Shown here one piece after another: positions 12,199 to 24,773 of a DNA stretch of 64,000 nucleotides. The stretch covers positions 1-64,000 of the forward strand of contig NW_004085979.1 in NCBI RefSeq assembly GCF_000220395.1, given 5' to 3'. Each line of letters starts with the position of its first letter. Position 1 is the stretch's first letter. Below the pieces are notes generated by a model. The model worked only from the letters and a program-made list of their open reading frames with translations. It was not told the origin of the DNA and ran no database searches. Source of the DNA: Ichthyophthirius multifiliis (Eukaryota; Ciliophora; Oligohymenophorea; Hymenostomatida). Position numbers and translations under genes: made by a program.

Positions 12199-12693
12199 AT
12201 GAAAAAAAAATAATTATTGACACCATTTAAAATTTTAAAAAACTTAATTGGTTTTTCAAATATTTGGTTAGCTTTATTATGGTTTTTCTTATATTTTATT
12301 ATATCTAATAAAGAAATACCTGAAAAAGATAAAGAATTATGCGAAAATCTTTTATTCTATTCTTAAACAGCTAAATACATATATTTTTTGATTTTTATAT
12401 TAAAACTAATATTAGAAAACTTTTAAACAAAATTAGATAGACATTTAAAAAGTATAGATAATTATTTGTCTGTATTTTCTTTAATCTTAGGATTTTATAA
12501 TTTTTATATAGCCTTCTATATTGAAAGACATAAATGTGGATCATTAAATTCACTTAATAGATTTCATGGAATACTATTGTTTATTTATGAGTGTTTGGGA
12601 TTGCTTTTAGCTTTTATGGTCTATGCCAATAATTTTGAAAGTAAAATAAAATATAAGAGTTTAAATCATAAATTAAAATAATATTAATATTGA
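12199..12693 (+). CDS. Small four-TM membrane protein, hypothetical
   Basis: Intronless, ATG 12199 to TGA 12691-12693, 164 aa. Four hydrophobic segments: IWLALLWFFLYFII (~22-36), YIYFLIFILKLIL (~60-72), SVFSLILGFYNFYIAFYI (~92-109) and GILLFIYECLGLLLAFMVY (~124-142), with short polar loops and a basic tail (SKIKYKSLNHKLK). The layout, two hairpins with both ends cytosolic, resembles many ciliate 4-TM proteins, but no motif identifies the family. Confidence 0.75.
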
Positions 12694-12852
12694 ATATTTA
12701 ATCTAATGTTATGTTTTAAAGAAATTAATAAAATTTAAAAGAAAAAAAAATAAACTTATTTATATATTAATTTTTTTTCTTTTTTAAATATTAACATTAT
12801 AATTAATTTTTTATGTAAATATTAATTATTTAAAACAAAGAACATAATTGAC

Positions 12853-12897
<45 letters not shown>

Positions 12898-14217
12898 TAT
12901 TAATTTAGTTTTTATTTATTTATTTTAATATTCCTTTTTAATATGTAAAAATTTATAATTTTTATAATAAACTAAAGCATATAAACTTTATTTAAAATAA
13001 ATATATTAACTTTCCTTTTAGAATTTTGTTCTTTTTATTTTTAATTTCTTTATAATTTTAGTTATATAAATAAAGTATTTTTTTTTATTTAATTAATAAT
13101 ATTTTTTTTATTTAATCTTTCTTATTATCTAATATTTTAAATAATTATGTTATTTCTAAATAACTTTAACAAGTTTAAGTCTTTATTATTAAATTTTTTT
13201 TATTATTTTTAAATCACTTTTAAATTTTTATATTATTAATTTAAATTATTAAATATTAATGATTATTTCAAAAATCATATTTTCCTTTAAAATTTAAAAA
13301 ATATATAAGTATTTTTATATTAGTAACTATTTTATTTATAAAGTATCAAATTTTTAACAATATATAGACTCTATTTTTTTATATATTTATAATAATAAAT
13401 TTATTTAATTAAGTCCTTATTTTTGAAAATTTTTATAATATTAAAAACCAAAAGTTCTTAATAATTTATATTAAACAAATTAATTTAAGAATTAATTAAT
13501 ATTGTTTTTTTTTTTATATATTCTTAATATTATTATTTTTATTTATTATTTTTCTTTTATTATTGTATTTCCCTAATCTTTTTTTAGATACAATTTTATC
13601 TATTTTTACTTTAACAAAAACAAATTATTATATAAATGTATTTTTTTAACAAAAAAATAGTTAAATTATCTCCCGTTATATATTATTTCAAACAAAGAAT
13701 TAATTATATAATAATTTAATTCATTTATTATAATATAATTATTATTTTTTTTTAAAAAAAAAACTTTATTTTATTTAGATTTAATTTTACAACATTTTTT
13801 TTTAATTACTATTTATTAATTTTTCTTTTAAATTATTTTTTATTAAATAATATTAAAATATATATATATATCATTTATTCATAAAAAAATATATATTAAA
13901 ACAATTTTTTTTTTTCCTTAATAATAATTAGAACTATATTATATAATAATTATCTTTATTATATATATTTTATTAAATTATGAATATTTTTAATATTAAT
14001 CTAATTTAATTATATAATATGTATTATTTATTAATAAATAGTTTCAAATCTTTTAGATAATAAAAATATGTATTTTTTTTTGTTTAATTATATATAATTC
14101 TGTTTTTTTTTTTTAAAAAAAAAATAAGTAAATAAAATATACTGTATTAATATAAAACAAAAAAAAACTAAAAAAATAAAATAAAACTTAAATATTATAT
14201 ATTATTATTATAACTAA
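12694..14217. other. Long AT-rich intergenic region
   Basis: About 1.5 kb of almost pure A+T. It contains (TA)n at about 12857-12892 and several T runs (13501-13514, 14103-14113). No reading frame with coding character on either strand. Confidence 0.6.
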
Positions 14218-14502
14218 ATGTCATATAACAATAAAACAAGTTTAAAATATGGATAATAATCTTATTAATACGGAGGTTTTCCCACAACTATATGTGATTA
14301 TTGTAAAAACGAATCATAATTAATAGATAATTATAAAACAGGAACTGGAACATATTTATGTTGTGTTTTATGGTGTTTTGTTGGTTGCCTTCCTGGTTTA
14401 ATACCATTTATAGTTAAAAAATGTAAAGACAAAATTATTACTTGTGAAGTATGTTAAGCAGAGATTTAAAAAATTCCTTTTGAGCCATGTGATTGTAAAT
14501 GA
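14218..14502 (+). CDS. LITAF-domain membrane zinc protein
   Basis: Intronless, ATG 14218 to TGA 14500-14502, 94 aa. LITAF/SIMPLE domain: first CxxC at C26-C29 (CDYC), a Cys-rich hydrophobic hairpin (residues ~46-66, LCCVLWCFVGCLPGLIPFIV), second CxxC at C76-C79 (CEVC). LITAF proteins insert as monotopic proteins in the cytosolic leaflet of late endosomes, with zinc bound by the two CxxC motifs. The usual His before the second CxxC (HxCxxC) is Ile-Thr here. An additional Cys pair (CDC, 91-93) ends the protein. Length agrees with short family members. Confidence 0.85.
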
Positions 14503-14773
14503 AAAAAAGTTATGCTTTTTAGTAAAAATAGTGACAGAAAAATATTACTTTTTTTAACATATATTATTAAAAAAAAAAACAAGCAAAATATATTTACATA
14601 TAAATAAAAAATAAATTTTATAATATATATTATTTATTTCTTCATTATATAAGAAATAATTTTATATAGAAAAGTGTGAATATAATAAATAATATGATAA
14701 TTAATTATATTATTAATTGTTTTAATTAAAAAAATCTAATTTAATAATAAATAAAACTCTACAATAATAAAAA

Positions 14774-16347
14774 ATGGGTCAAGAAAAATCAAAACTTCCA
14801 AAAGATAGTTTTTCAGATAAAGAATATGAAGACTTAAAGCAATTATTTTTAAAATTATCGTAACATGATAATATAAAATATGCTAAAATAACATAATCAA
14901 GTTCTATAGAGAATTACTTTTAACAAAAATCATTTAAATTTGGCAAAAACATATATTTATTTATGAAAAATATGAGTGAAACATAATAAAAATCCGAAAT
15001 AAATTTCGATATATTTATATCATTTTGTAAAAAATAACAAAAAATAACATAAAAAAATAACAAAAAAAATAGTTTAATTTTTATTAAAAAAACCTTCAAC
15101 ATTTACTTATGAAAAGTTTAATAATTATTAACTAAATTCTTTAGAATTAATTTTTATAATATTATTTTATCCCGAAAAATGGTCTATAATATAATTAGAA
15201 TAACTCGAAATAACACAAGACTAAGTTAAATACCTATTATCTTACATATTTGATATGTTTAGTATATAAAACAGTGATTAATTAATAGAAAAGATGTTAT
15301 TATCAACACCTGAAACCCAAAATGAATAAAAAATAGGCTTATATTAATATTTTCGACATATATTTCATTAATTATAATATTTAAATAAAACCTTAAAAGA
15401 ATACTGGTATTAATAACTATTCTTTTAACAAAATACTCCAAAGTATATCCAAACAATAAAATTATAAGAAAACTCAGACATAATAAATGACGATGTAATT
15501 CCTTTATTTTACTTAAATAGCGATATTTTCTAAAACTCAAAAGGACTTTATTTATTGTATTCTACGAATAAATCCGGAATAAGCTTTAATAGACTTTCCC
15601 ATGCTGTATTAGGATATAATGCCCCCACTTTAATTTTAATAAAATATAAATATTAATAAAATAATGAAAATATGACAGGAATAATAGGAGCTTTTTAAAA
15701 AAATCAATGGAATAATCAACTTGGATATTAGGGAGATTCTTAAAATTTCCTATTTACTTTACATCCTAAATTTTAGTGTTTTTATCCTTATGAAGGACAA
15801 GGTGGAACTTTTTACTCTTATATGAATAATAAAGAAATTAATAAATCTAAATATTAGGTAGGCATGGGTTTTGGAGGAGATGATAATTTTAAAAAATATA
15901 GACTTTGGATTGATAAGGAAATTACAGAAAAATCATATGTAAATTGTTTTGATTTGACATATGGAGGAGGAAATTTACTGCCAAAAAGTAGTGAAACTAA
16001 GCTTGATATTAAGATAATGGAAATTTGGGGGATAGGTAGTGAAGAGAATCTCATATTCTAATAAGAATATAGGGAAAATGAAAGAAGAGAGTAATTTATT
16101 TGTTTATTAGTTTATAATTTTTTTTTTTTCTTTTTTATTTGTTAAGACTGGAAAGAATGAGAAAAGTTGATAAAAAAGCTATGTGGGATAATGGATTTGT
16201 TTAAAATAATATGCTAGGTTATTTTATGTTTAGTTTAAAATATATATTATTTTATATACAATAAAATATATAGGTAAATTAACTTCATATAAAGATTAAA
16301 TGAGGGAAGAGGTCAAAAGACCAGATTAAGATGAATAAATATAATGA
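14774..16347 (+). CDS. TLDc-domain protein with N-myristoylation motif (MEAK7-like)
   Basis: ATG 14774, TGA 16345-16347, introns 16091-16146 and 16218-16273. The N-terminus MGQEKSKLPK fits an N-myristoylation site (Gly2, Ser6), as in TLDC1/MEAK7. The C-terminal half is a TLDc domain: KGLYLLYSTNKSGISFNRL, GYNAPTLILIK, IIGAF, then GFGGDDNFKKYRLWIDKEI and the closing MEIWGIG. A C-terminal tail follows in two small exons (MRKVDKKAMWDNGF). TLDc proteins act in oxidative stress protection and V-ATPase or TOR regulation. The frame changes between the N-terminal part and PSTFTYEKF; two A runs (A8 15062-15069, A7 15086-15092) lie exactly there, and a missing A in each restores one frame. Confidence 0.85.
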
Positions 16348-16639
16348 TAATATTATTTTATTTTATTTTTTTTAAAAAAAAGGATATATAATTATATAAT
16401 TTATATATATAATATATAACAAAATTATTTAATTATTGAATAATAAAAACAATATATCTTATAAATTTAAATATATAAATATATTAATATAAATTTATTG
16501 AGTATTATTTTTTTTTTTTTTGTTAAATATAAATAAATTCTTTTAATTTTTTCTAACAAAAAATCACAATAAAATTAATTAAAAAATTAAACTTATAAAA
16601 AGCATTATACAATATAAAAAAGTACATAATTTAAAGCTA
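16348..16639. other. AT-rich spacer
   Basis: Intergenic AT-rich DNA downstream of the TLDc gene. Nothing recognised. Confidence 0.5.
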
Positions 16640-17245
16640 CGATATCTAGATATATTATATTTAAACTGGCTAAGAATTTCTTACTCCAAAAAAGGAGATT
16701 TAATAGTTCATTAACCTGCATTTTTGATATGAATGGAATTAGAAAATGTGTAAAACTAGAATATATAAAAGGGGCTAATAAATATCAAATTTTTAAAGTA
16801 TAAGGTATATTTGATTTAATTTCTTATTATAAAATGTACACTGTATGAAAAAAAAGTAAAATTCAATATTTATTATTAATAGTCTAAAATTAAGATAATT
16901 TTTCTCAGGAAATTTAATATTGCTATTGTAACTTTATACACCGCCTTCCTTTAGGAGTTTTTAATAATATTTTTTTTTTTAAACAAAAAATTCTAGAAAT
17001 ATGTAAACTTAAAGAATTAAATATTAAAAATTTAGCTAAAATATATAGAATGTCAAAAGCTTAAATTATGATTTATCTTTTTATAGATTTTAGATATTTT
17101 TTTTATTTATAAATACTTCTGATTTAGATAGAATAAAGGAAAATTTAGAAAGTTTAAACCTTTAAATTAAAAGAAGTAGAGATTATTAAAAAATAAAGAC
17201 TCAAATAAAATTAAAGAACCGAATGTAATTTTTTAGATAAAATAT
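16640..17245 (+). CDS. Weak gene-like stretch, possibly degraded
   Basis: Richer in G+C than its surroundings, with short open pieces: around 16700-16850 a piece with TCIFDMNGIRKCVKLEYIKG then KYQIFKVQGIFDLISYYKMY, reaching a TGA at 16855 unless a GT-AG intron (about 16853-16892) is spliced; then a piece over 16895-17070; and a charged segment SDLDRIKENLESLNLQIKR near 17120-17170 in another frame. The pieces do not join without further introns or frame changes. It may be a small multi-exon gene or a decaying one. No family recognised. Confidence 0.3.
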
Positions 17246-17609
17246 ATTATTTTAATAAAAATGTTTTTATATTAATTTACTTTTTTATAAATATAAATTT
17301 TATATGTTTTGCAAATTATGTATTTTTTAAAAAAATAATTGAATTCTATTTATTTTTTTTGTTATAAATAATTATTTAAAAACAAAGCAAATACAATATA
17401 TTTCTTATATATATAAAATATTACTTTATAAATTATTTAAATTAAAAAAAATAAAATAAAATAAAATTTAAATACTAAAAAAATTATTATTTTTTTAAAA
17501 TAAAAAAATAAATAAAGATTTAATAATTATTAATAAAAAACAAGAAAAAAAAAAAAAAAAAAAAAATTCTCAAACATTAATTCAAAATAAATAAATAAAA
17601 AACTAATAT
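17246..17609. other. AT-rich spacer with A-rich leader
   Basis: Contains an A24-type run near 17545-17566 just upstream of the zinc-finger gene start. No coding signal. Confidence 0.5.
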
Positions 17610-18289
17610 ATGTCTGTAAATTTAACACTGAAAGGAAAAAAAGTAGTGAATTTATCAATTAAATAAATAAACTTAATTTTCAATCAAAAAGGACTTAGAT
17701 GATGCATTAAAAATTATAAAAGAAAAATCGAACGCTCAAATAGCCAACAACAAATCAGGTTAAAAATATAATAATAATTTATAATATAAAATAAATTATA
17801 AAAATCTTTTTATTAATAATAATAAAAAAACAAACAGTTTTTGGAGAAATAGATGATGATGAAGAAGATGAAAAACTAAAAAAATTCGTCTAACACGTCC
17901 CATCGGGAATAAATTTAAGTGGCTAAAATAAACGAGAATAATTTTACAGAGGATCAAAGACTTAAAGAGGATTTACTTCAAGTAGTTACATATCTGACGA
18001 GAATAATACTAATCATTCAAGATTACATAAGCCTAGTAGCTAATATTTTGGAGATAAATTATAGAAATTACAGAAAGATGAATAAGATAATAAAAATAAA
18101 TAATTGAGTGACTAAGAATTATAAATTGCAAGAAACGAATTAAATAAAATCAAAGAGTTAATCATATTAGAAAAAAGTAAGGTCAAAATTTGTATGTTAT
18201 GTAAGAGAAAATTCAGTAATCCAAATACTATGGCTTAACATGAAGAAAAATCGGAAACTCATAAAAAGTTATGTGGATAATTTAAATGA
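17610..18289 (+). CDS. C2H2 zinc-finger protein, RBM5/RBM10-like finger
   Basis: ATG 17610, TGA 18287-18289, introns 17643-17691 and 17759-17837, exactly 183 aa. Acidic segment EIDDDEEDEK, a middle segment with RGSKTQRGFTSSSYISDENN, a helical stretch (LSDQELQIARNELNKIKEL), and a C-terminal single zinc finger: CMLCKRKFSNPNTMAQHEEK then SETHKKL, with spacing C-x2-C-x12-H-x5-H. This finger resembles the one in splicing factors RBM5/RBM10 (ACLLCRRQF...H...H). No RRM, OCRE or G-patch is present, so it is not a full RBM5 orthologue. A nucleic-acid or pre-mRNA binding role is inferred. Frame intact. Confidence 0.75.
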
Positions 18290-19086
18290 TAAGTTAGAGG
18301 GGGGAAAAAAAAATATATATATATGAAATATTAAAAAAAAAAATATATATTTTAATAAAATTTATATATATAATAGTCTTTAGTTAATTTTTTTTTATTT
18401 ATTTTAAATATTATAAACTATATATTATTTTAATCTTAATTTTTAAATATTTAATAATAATTTTTTTTATTTTATCAATTAATTTTTTTATTATAATAAT
18501 ATCTATAAATAAATATTTAATTTAATTAAATATTTCTTTTAAAAAGAATTGTTAAAAATATATATTATATATATAAATATAATTATATATATTTTTTTAA
18601 TTACCTTTTTTTAATATTTTCAAATATTATTATTATTTAATTTAAATAAAATATTATATTAAAAACTTTATCTTTTTTCTTTAATATAATTTGCATATTT
18701 AAATATTATTCCTATAAATTTTATTAAATCTAAAAAAATTAATATTTTTATATATAAAAAAGTAATTAATAGCTTATTATTAAATATATATATAGATAAT
18801 ATTCCTTTTTTTTATAAATATAAAGATTTAGATTTAATTTATTTTAGCAAAATAAAAAAAACTAAATAAATATAATATTTTCTTTTATTTTAAAAATGTT
18901 TAAAAATAAAAAGCTAAATTTATTTTTATTTTATTCATTTAGCAAAAAAAAATAAAAAATAAAATAAAAATAAAAAAAAATATAAAAACTTTTCTAATTT
19001 ATAAAAAAAAAATTATAAATAATTATAAAAAAAAAACAAAACTAAATAAATTTTTTTTATACAAAAAAAAAAAAAAACATAAAAAA
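18290..19086. other. AT-rich intergenic region
   Basis: T-rich then A-rich DNA with no coding frame. The last 150 bp are an A-rich leader ending in AAAAAAATGG at the RanBP1 start. Confidence 0.6.
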
Positions 19087-19644
19087 ATGGCTGAATAACA
19101 CGAACCAGAAACCCACGAAGATGTAGATGAAAATTACGATCCCGAAGCCGAATGTGCTGGAGATTTCAAACCAGTATAAGAATTACCCGAAGTAGCTGTA
19201 GTAACAGGAGAAGAAAATGAAGATGTACATGATAAATTCAGAGTAAAATTATACAGATGGAGAGAAAACGAATTAAAAGAAAGAGGTGCTGGAGATTTAA
19301 AATTCTTAAAAAATAAGGAAACTAGTAAAATTAGAATTTTAATGAGATAAGATAAAACTCATAAAATTGTTGCAAATTTCCTTGTTTAAGGCGTAGAACC
19401 AATGTGCTAATTAGTTCCTTTAAAAACTCATGATAAATCATGGGTTTGGACTTGCTATGATGCTTCAGATGAATAACCTGCTGTTGAAAAATTATGCGGA
19501 AGATTTACTAATGCAGATGAGTTTTAGAGATTCAAAAAAGTCTTTGAAGAAACAAGAGATATTAATAATAAAATGATGAAAAATGAAAAAAAGATGAAGT
19601 AAAAAAGAATGATTGAAAAATAATTTCATATTTATATTGTTTGA
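19087..19644 (+). CDS. Ran-binding protein 1 (RanBP1)
   Basis: Intronless, ATG 19087 to TGA 19642-19644, 185 aa. Acidic N-terminus, then a Ran-binding domain (~50-175): [40 protein letters not shown] (the G-x-G-D-x-K-x-L signature), VANFLVQG, and [21 protein letters not shown] basic Lys/Met-rich tail follows. RanBP1 binds Ran-GTP and stimulates RanGAP-driven hydrolysis after nuclear export. Codon use is richer in G+C than neighbours and Gln is almost all TAA, as expected of a highly expressed gene. The start context AAAAAAATGG is the same as in the ARF gene at 35917. Confidence 0.95.
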
Positions 19645-21365
19645 TTGTCTGTGAGTTTTTTATTATTATTTTTTTTTTTTTTTTTTTTTAAGATTTAAAT
19701 GTTTATTTTATTTAAATTTTAATGTTTTTTTTTTTTTTTTTTTTAAGTTTAGATGTGTTTTTTTTAAGTCTTTGTTTTTTTACAAAATATATATATATAT
19801 TTTTTTTAGCTTTTTATTTTTATTTTATTTTTTTAGATAAATATTTAATTTATTAATTATATTATTTTATATAAAAAAATAATTAAGATTATTTGTTTTT
19901 ACTATTCTTAATTGAAAATATTTATTATTAAATATTTAAATATAATAAATAAAATATTATTTTTTAAGTTATTCATATAAATATATAGTAATATAAATAA
20001 TTACATTTTATATAAAAAAGTTAATATTTTATATTTATTTCTTATATTATTATAAAAATATATATATATATATATATATAGAAATTTTAATTATAAATAA
20101 TGTTTATATTATTATTTAAACATGCTTTTATAAATATTCAATTAATTTTATATTTATAATCAATATAATATTTACCTCTATTAAATATCAAAAAATATAA
20201 AAAAATATTAATATATATATAAATAAAACTTATAAAAATTATATTATATTAGCACATTATTTTATTAAAAATTATTGATATTTTAAAAAAGTTTTTTATC
20301 AAACTTTTTATATTAGACTATTATATTTCAAAAATATTTATAAACTTTTAAACATTTTAACATTTAATTCATATTTACAAATAAAATAAAAATTATCAAA
20401 AAATTATAAAAAAAACATAAAAATATTACAATTAAATTAAAAATTTCTAAAAGAGTAAAATTTATACATAATAATAAAATAATGGATTATAAATTATATA
20501 TATTAAAAATAAAAATAAAAATTATATGTAATAAAATATGTAATTTATAATTAAAAATTATATAATAAATTGAATTAATATTAAAAAAACTTGTTAATTT
20601 TAGTTAGGATAAATATCATAAATAATATTATACAATATATTGAAATAAAAAAAAAGAGTAGGATAAAAAATATTTAGGTTATATTTATAAATATAAATAA
20701 AATAATATTATAAAAATATAAAATATATTAATAAATTATATATTATAAAAAAAAATTAAATAACTATTTTTATTATTATTAAAAAATAAAATATATAAGG
20801 AATAAATAAAAAATATATATATATATCAATAAAATTAATATCAAAAAAAAAATATCTATAAAATTAAATAAAGAAAAAATAATTTAAATTATATGTATAT
20901 AAATAAAAATGTATAAATATATAAATATATAAATATATATATATTTATATATATATTTATATTTTTATAAATAATATTAAATATATTATATTTATATATC
21001 AAAAATGATATATATATTTTATAAAATAATAATAAATATAAAAAAATAAAATAAATAAATAAAAAAATTATATATAATATAAGATTATATATAAATAAAT
21101 ATCATAATTATTGCTTAGATAAATTTATTATATATTTATTATTTACATTTTTAAACAAAATTTATATTTTTAAAAATATATATAATATAAACATAATTAT
21201 GTATTATATTAATATATAAATAAAAATTTTATTTATATTTATATTTATATTTGATATATATTTGATAATTATTTTATAAAATAAAAATTTTAAATTTATT
21301 ATTAAATAAAAATTAAAATAATATCTTATTTATTTTTTAATTTTTATTAATAAATTTTTTTAATT
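19645..21365. other. Long AT-rich intergenic region with T-runs
   Basis: Starts with T-rich tracts (19669-19690, 19727-19744) likely forming the RanBP1 3' region. Then about 1.5 kb of A+T with short TA tracts (20057-20080, 20934-20960). No coding frame on either strand. Confidence 0.6.
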
Positions 21366-23112
21366 ATGAAATCAATTTTAAACTATTATTAATAAAGTAA
21401 CCCAATTTCATCTAATAATTAATTTAAATCTTAAAAGTTAACACCTTTAACATCTACTGAAACTCCTATTATATATCTTAATTAGAATACCGAAGATTAA
21501 AGGTTAGTTACATATTTTAACGAATAATTTTAACAAAAAATTGATGAGATTAATATTCTTTAATTCAAAATTTAATAATTAGAATAATATTTATAAGAAG
21601 CACTTAATAAAATAAAAATTTACGAATAAACCTGTAAAGATTACAAATAAATTAATGAAAATGAATTTTAATAATTTGAAAAAGAGAAAAAAATAATTAT
21701 GTAATAATTAAACAAAGAAATATAAAAGAATTAGATTTTAGAATAAATAATACAAGTAATATTTTTTTTAATAAAAAATGTATAATCTTAATATTTTTTT
21801 GAAAAAATGTATAATCTTAACATTTTTTTTTTTTAAAATAAAATAAAATAGATAAACAAATAATAATAATAAAATCTAGAAATACACAATTATTAATCCA
21901 TTTTAGATAAAAACAACAATTAAATTATATAAGATGTAAAATATAAAAAAATAAAATATTAAAAAAATAAAATAAAAAATAGAATTAAAATGGTCTTTTT
22001 TTAATCAAAAATTAAAAAGAATAAGAAGAAAAATAAATGTCAGATAGAAGACATAATTCAAATATCCAAAAGCCTTTTAAAAGTGGATAAAGCAGCTATC
22101 CAACATTATAAAGTGATTATACGAAATTAACAATACCATAAAGATTAATTTAGACAAAAAGTACATCTTCTATTCTTTAATAATTATCAACTAATTAAGG
22201 AAGTTCTTATAGATTAAATGAGGAATAATTAAAGTAAATATATATTAACGAATTAAAAAAAGAAGAAGAAAATTAAAAATAAAAAGAAGAAGATGAAGAT
22301 GAAAAGGAAGAAAAATTAAAGTAAAATTAAAATCTGGAAATATAATACTAAAATTAATACCAGAAAATATAAATGCAAAATTAGAGAAAAGAAATTTAAA
22401 AGAATAACTAAAATTAATTACAGTTAATAATAAAAATAGAAAATTAGATTTTTAAAAATAATGGAGGTTCCCTTTTTTTTGATTAAAATTTAGAAAACAT
22501 ATATACATTTGACTTATTTGTATATTTTTATGGTCCTTCCGGTTCTGGTAAATCATCAATTATAAATTCTATAAAAAAAGAATTCTTCGATTGTAAATAT
22601 ATATATTAATCTTGTAGAGGAATGATATAAATAAGTGAATATAAGCAAATGCAAAAAAAATAGGGTTTATTGAAAGCCAAAGTTTTTAAGATAAAAAAAT
22701 AGAACAATTTTTATTTGGAATTTCTCAAATAAACGTAATATTATTTAATTAATGGAAATCTGAAGATAAAAATAAATATATGGATTGTATTAAAATGCTG
22801 CAAGATGAAAAAAGTTATGGGTCAGAACTAATCGTTATTCATAATTTTAGTAATGAAAATGAAATTGACGAATCTATAGAAAAATTTAGTTTATTAAAAG
22901 ATGGAGTTTATAGAGGTAAAGTAGAAGGAAAATATAAAAAAATAAATGTTTATCACATTTTTCTATAAAAAAATTAAAATAATAATATTTATTTTAATAA
23001 TTTTGACGAAACTATTGCTATTTGTAAAGGAACTATTAATGGTAAATTGTAATCAAAACAAGAAAAATAAGATTTATTTAAATAATTAAATTTATTTTTA
23101 TAAAATTATTGA
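21366..23112 (+). CDS. P-loop NTPase/GTPase-like protein with coiled-coil N-terminus
   Basis: ATG 21366 (MKSILNYYQQSNPISSNNQF), TGA 23110-23112, introns 21756-21851 and 21936-21982. Residues ~45-160 are coiled coil and Q-rich. The P-loop GPSGSGKSS is at 22532-22558, after a beta strand (FVYFY), followed by IINSIKKEFFD. After it come IGFIESQSFQDKK (position of a switch or Walker B strand), INVILFNQW, and ELIVIHNFSNENEIDESIEK, a strand with an N-containing loop like the base-recognition motif of some GTPases. I infer a GTPase-related fold; the exact family is not recognised. An A8 run at 22653-22660 breaks the frame; nine A restore MQKKIGFIES. Length after repair is about 534 aa. Confidence 0.65.
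21773..21829 (+). repeat. Tandem 28-29 bp duplication inside an intron
   Basis: Two near-identical copies, 21773-21800 and 21802-21829, each AAAAAATGTATAATCTTAA then C/T and a T run, separated by one G. They lie in the first intron of the P-loop gene and lengthen it to 96 bp. This looks like a recent local duplication. Confidence 0.85.
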
Positions 23113-23529
23113 AAATAATAATTATTAAAATAAAAATAATAATATAAATATAAAATATATTTATATTCATATAAATAAAAAATATATATATATATATTTA
23201 TATATATATTATAAATTTCTAGATATATATATAATTATACAATAATGATTATTATTATTATTTTTTTAAATTTATATTTTATTTATATTATTAATAGTAT
23301 ACTTTTATTTTATTTTTTATTTTTAATATATATTTAATATTTTATATATTTTATTTTATTTTTTTTTAAAAAAAAATTAATTTTTTATATTTTTTTATGA
23401 CAATAGTTTTATAATTTTAATTAATTAAATTTTTTTAAATATTTATAACATATTTTTCTAATAAAAAAAAGAAATTTTATAAAAAAAATAAAAACAATCC
23501 ATTATTTATATTTATTAATAAACAAGTAA
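23113..23529. other. AT-rich region between converging genes
   Basis: Spacer between the 3' ends of the P-loop gene (+) and the OGFr-like gene (-). No coding signal. Confidence 0.6.
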
Positions 23530-24651
23530 TCATAAATTCTTTATATAAACGTTTTATTCTTCTGATATAGTTTTAAAATTGAACATGCATTTATTTTCTA
23601 TATATTCAATTGCCTTTTTATCATTATTATCAATAAATCCATATTATTACCAATTAATTTTATACATATTTTCCAGAATTTTTAAAGGTGGATATACACC
23701 TTTTGAATGTTTAAAGATTTCTTTTTCAAGAAATTTAACAAGTTCAATAGCATAAACTCTATATCCTGTACAATTCAAAAACTAAAGTATTCTTTTAATC
23801 CTAAAATCTGCATTAGTAAAAGGTCTTAAGAAAGTTTCCTAATATCTTTCTTTGTAATTTTCTCCTCTTTCCAAACTTCCACTTTTTTAATCTAAAATTA
23901 CAATTCCATAAAAATCAAGCATTAATTCATAACTTTAAAAGATTCTTTTTCCAATCTATTTTTTTTATTTTTTCTATTTATTTTAATCTAATTTTTTTTT
24001 TTTACCACTTCATTTTTCATAAACATTTCTGCTCTTTTTTTCCCTGAATCACCTTAAAAATGAGGAAATATCCAATGAAAATATGAATGATTTATATCTA
24101 ATAAATGATATTAACCTTTCCTTTTTTTTTTTAATAAAAAAAGTTTAACTATAGATATTTTTAAACCATTTATGCACTTCAATTATATCTACATCTATAA
24201 TAGGTGCTTTGTATTAACCTAAATAAAATTCTGTTATTAATTAATTCATAGATGGTTTTTTAGGTTTTTAATTTTAACTTTTATTTCTTTCATCTACTTT
24301 TATATTATTTTAATTTTAAACTTTTGGATCTAATGATGCTGTACGTTTTCGATCTTTTAGATTTTTACTGTCATTATTGGAATCCTTTTTATTGTCTTAT
24401 TTATTATCATCTTTGTAGTCCTCATTTTTATTTGATTCTTTTTTATTTGCGTCTTTTTTATTGGAATCTTTCTACTCGTTTTTGGAATCATTTTTGGAGT
24501 CTTTTCGAGAATTTAAATTAGAATTTTAATTAGAATTTTAATTAGAATCTTATTTAGAATTCTATTTAGAATCTTCTTTTATTACTGCCTTTGATTTTTA
24601 ACCTTTTTTAGCATCTTATTCCGCTTATTTTGTTTTGGATTTTGTATACAT
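23530..24651 (-). CDS. OGFr conserved-domain protein
   Basis: Start ATG at 24651, stop TGA at 23530-23532, introns 24116-24149 (only 34 bp) and 23956-24005, exactly 345 aa. Residues 1-130 are low-complexity K/N/D/S-rich with repeated KDS/NQNS-type units. Residues ~140-330 match the opioid growth factor receptor conserved region: NQLITEFYLGQYKAPIIDVD, LDINHSYFHWIFPHFQG (family motif YNHSYIQWLFP), SYELMLDFYGIVILDQKSGS, RGENYKERYQ, and FRIKRILQFLNCTGY. The domain occurs widely in fungi, protists and bacteria without the opioid function, so no ligand role should be assumed. The molecular role in ciliates is unknown. Confidence 0.88.
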
Positions 24652-24742
24652 TTTATTTTATTTTTAATTGAGTAGTTTTTTTTTTTTTTTCCTTTTTTTT
24701 TTTTTTTTTTTTGTAAGCTTAAAAAAAAAAAATTAAATAATA

Positions 24743-24773
<31 letters not shown>

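Noticed and set aside
15864-16061. Standard-code ORFs on both strands at the end of the TLDc domain.
   Set aside because: The plus one is only a fragment of the TLDc gene bounded by TAA/TAG glutamine codons; the minus one is its shadow.
17919-18107. Standard-code ORF starting MAKINENNFTEDQ in the zinc-finger gene.
   Set aside because: Out of frame with the zinc finger and acidic segment; the 183-residue spliced model is in phase across three exons.
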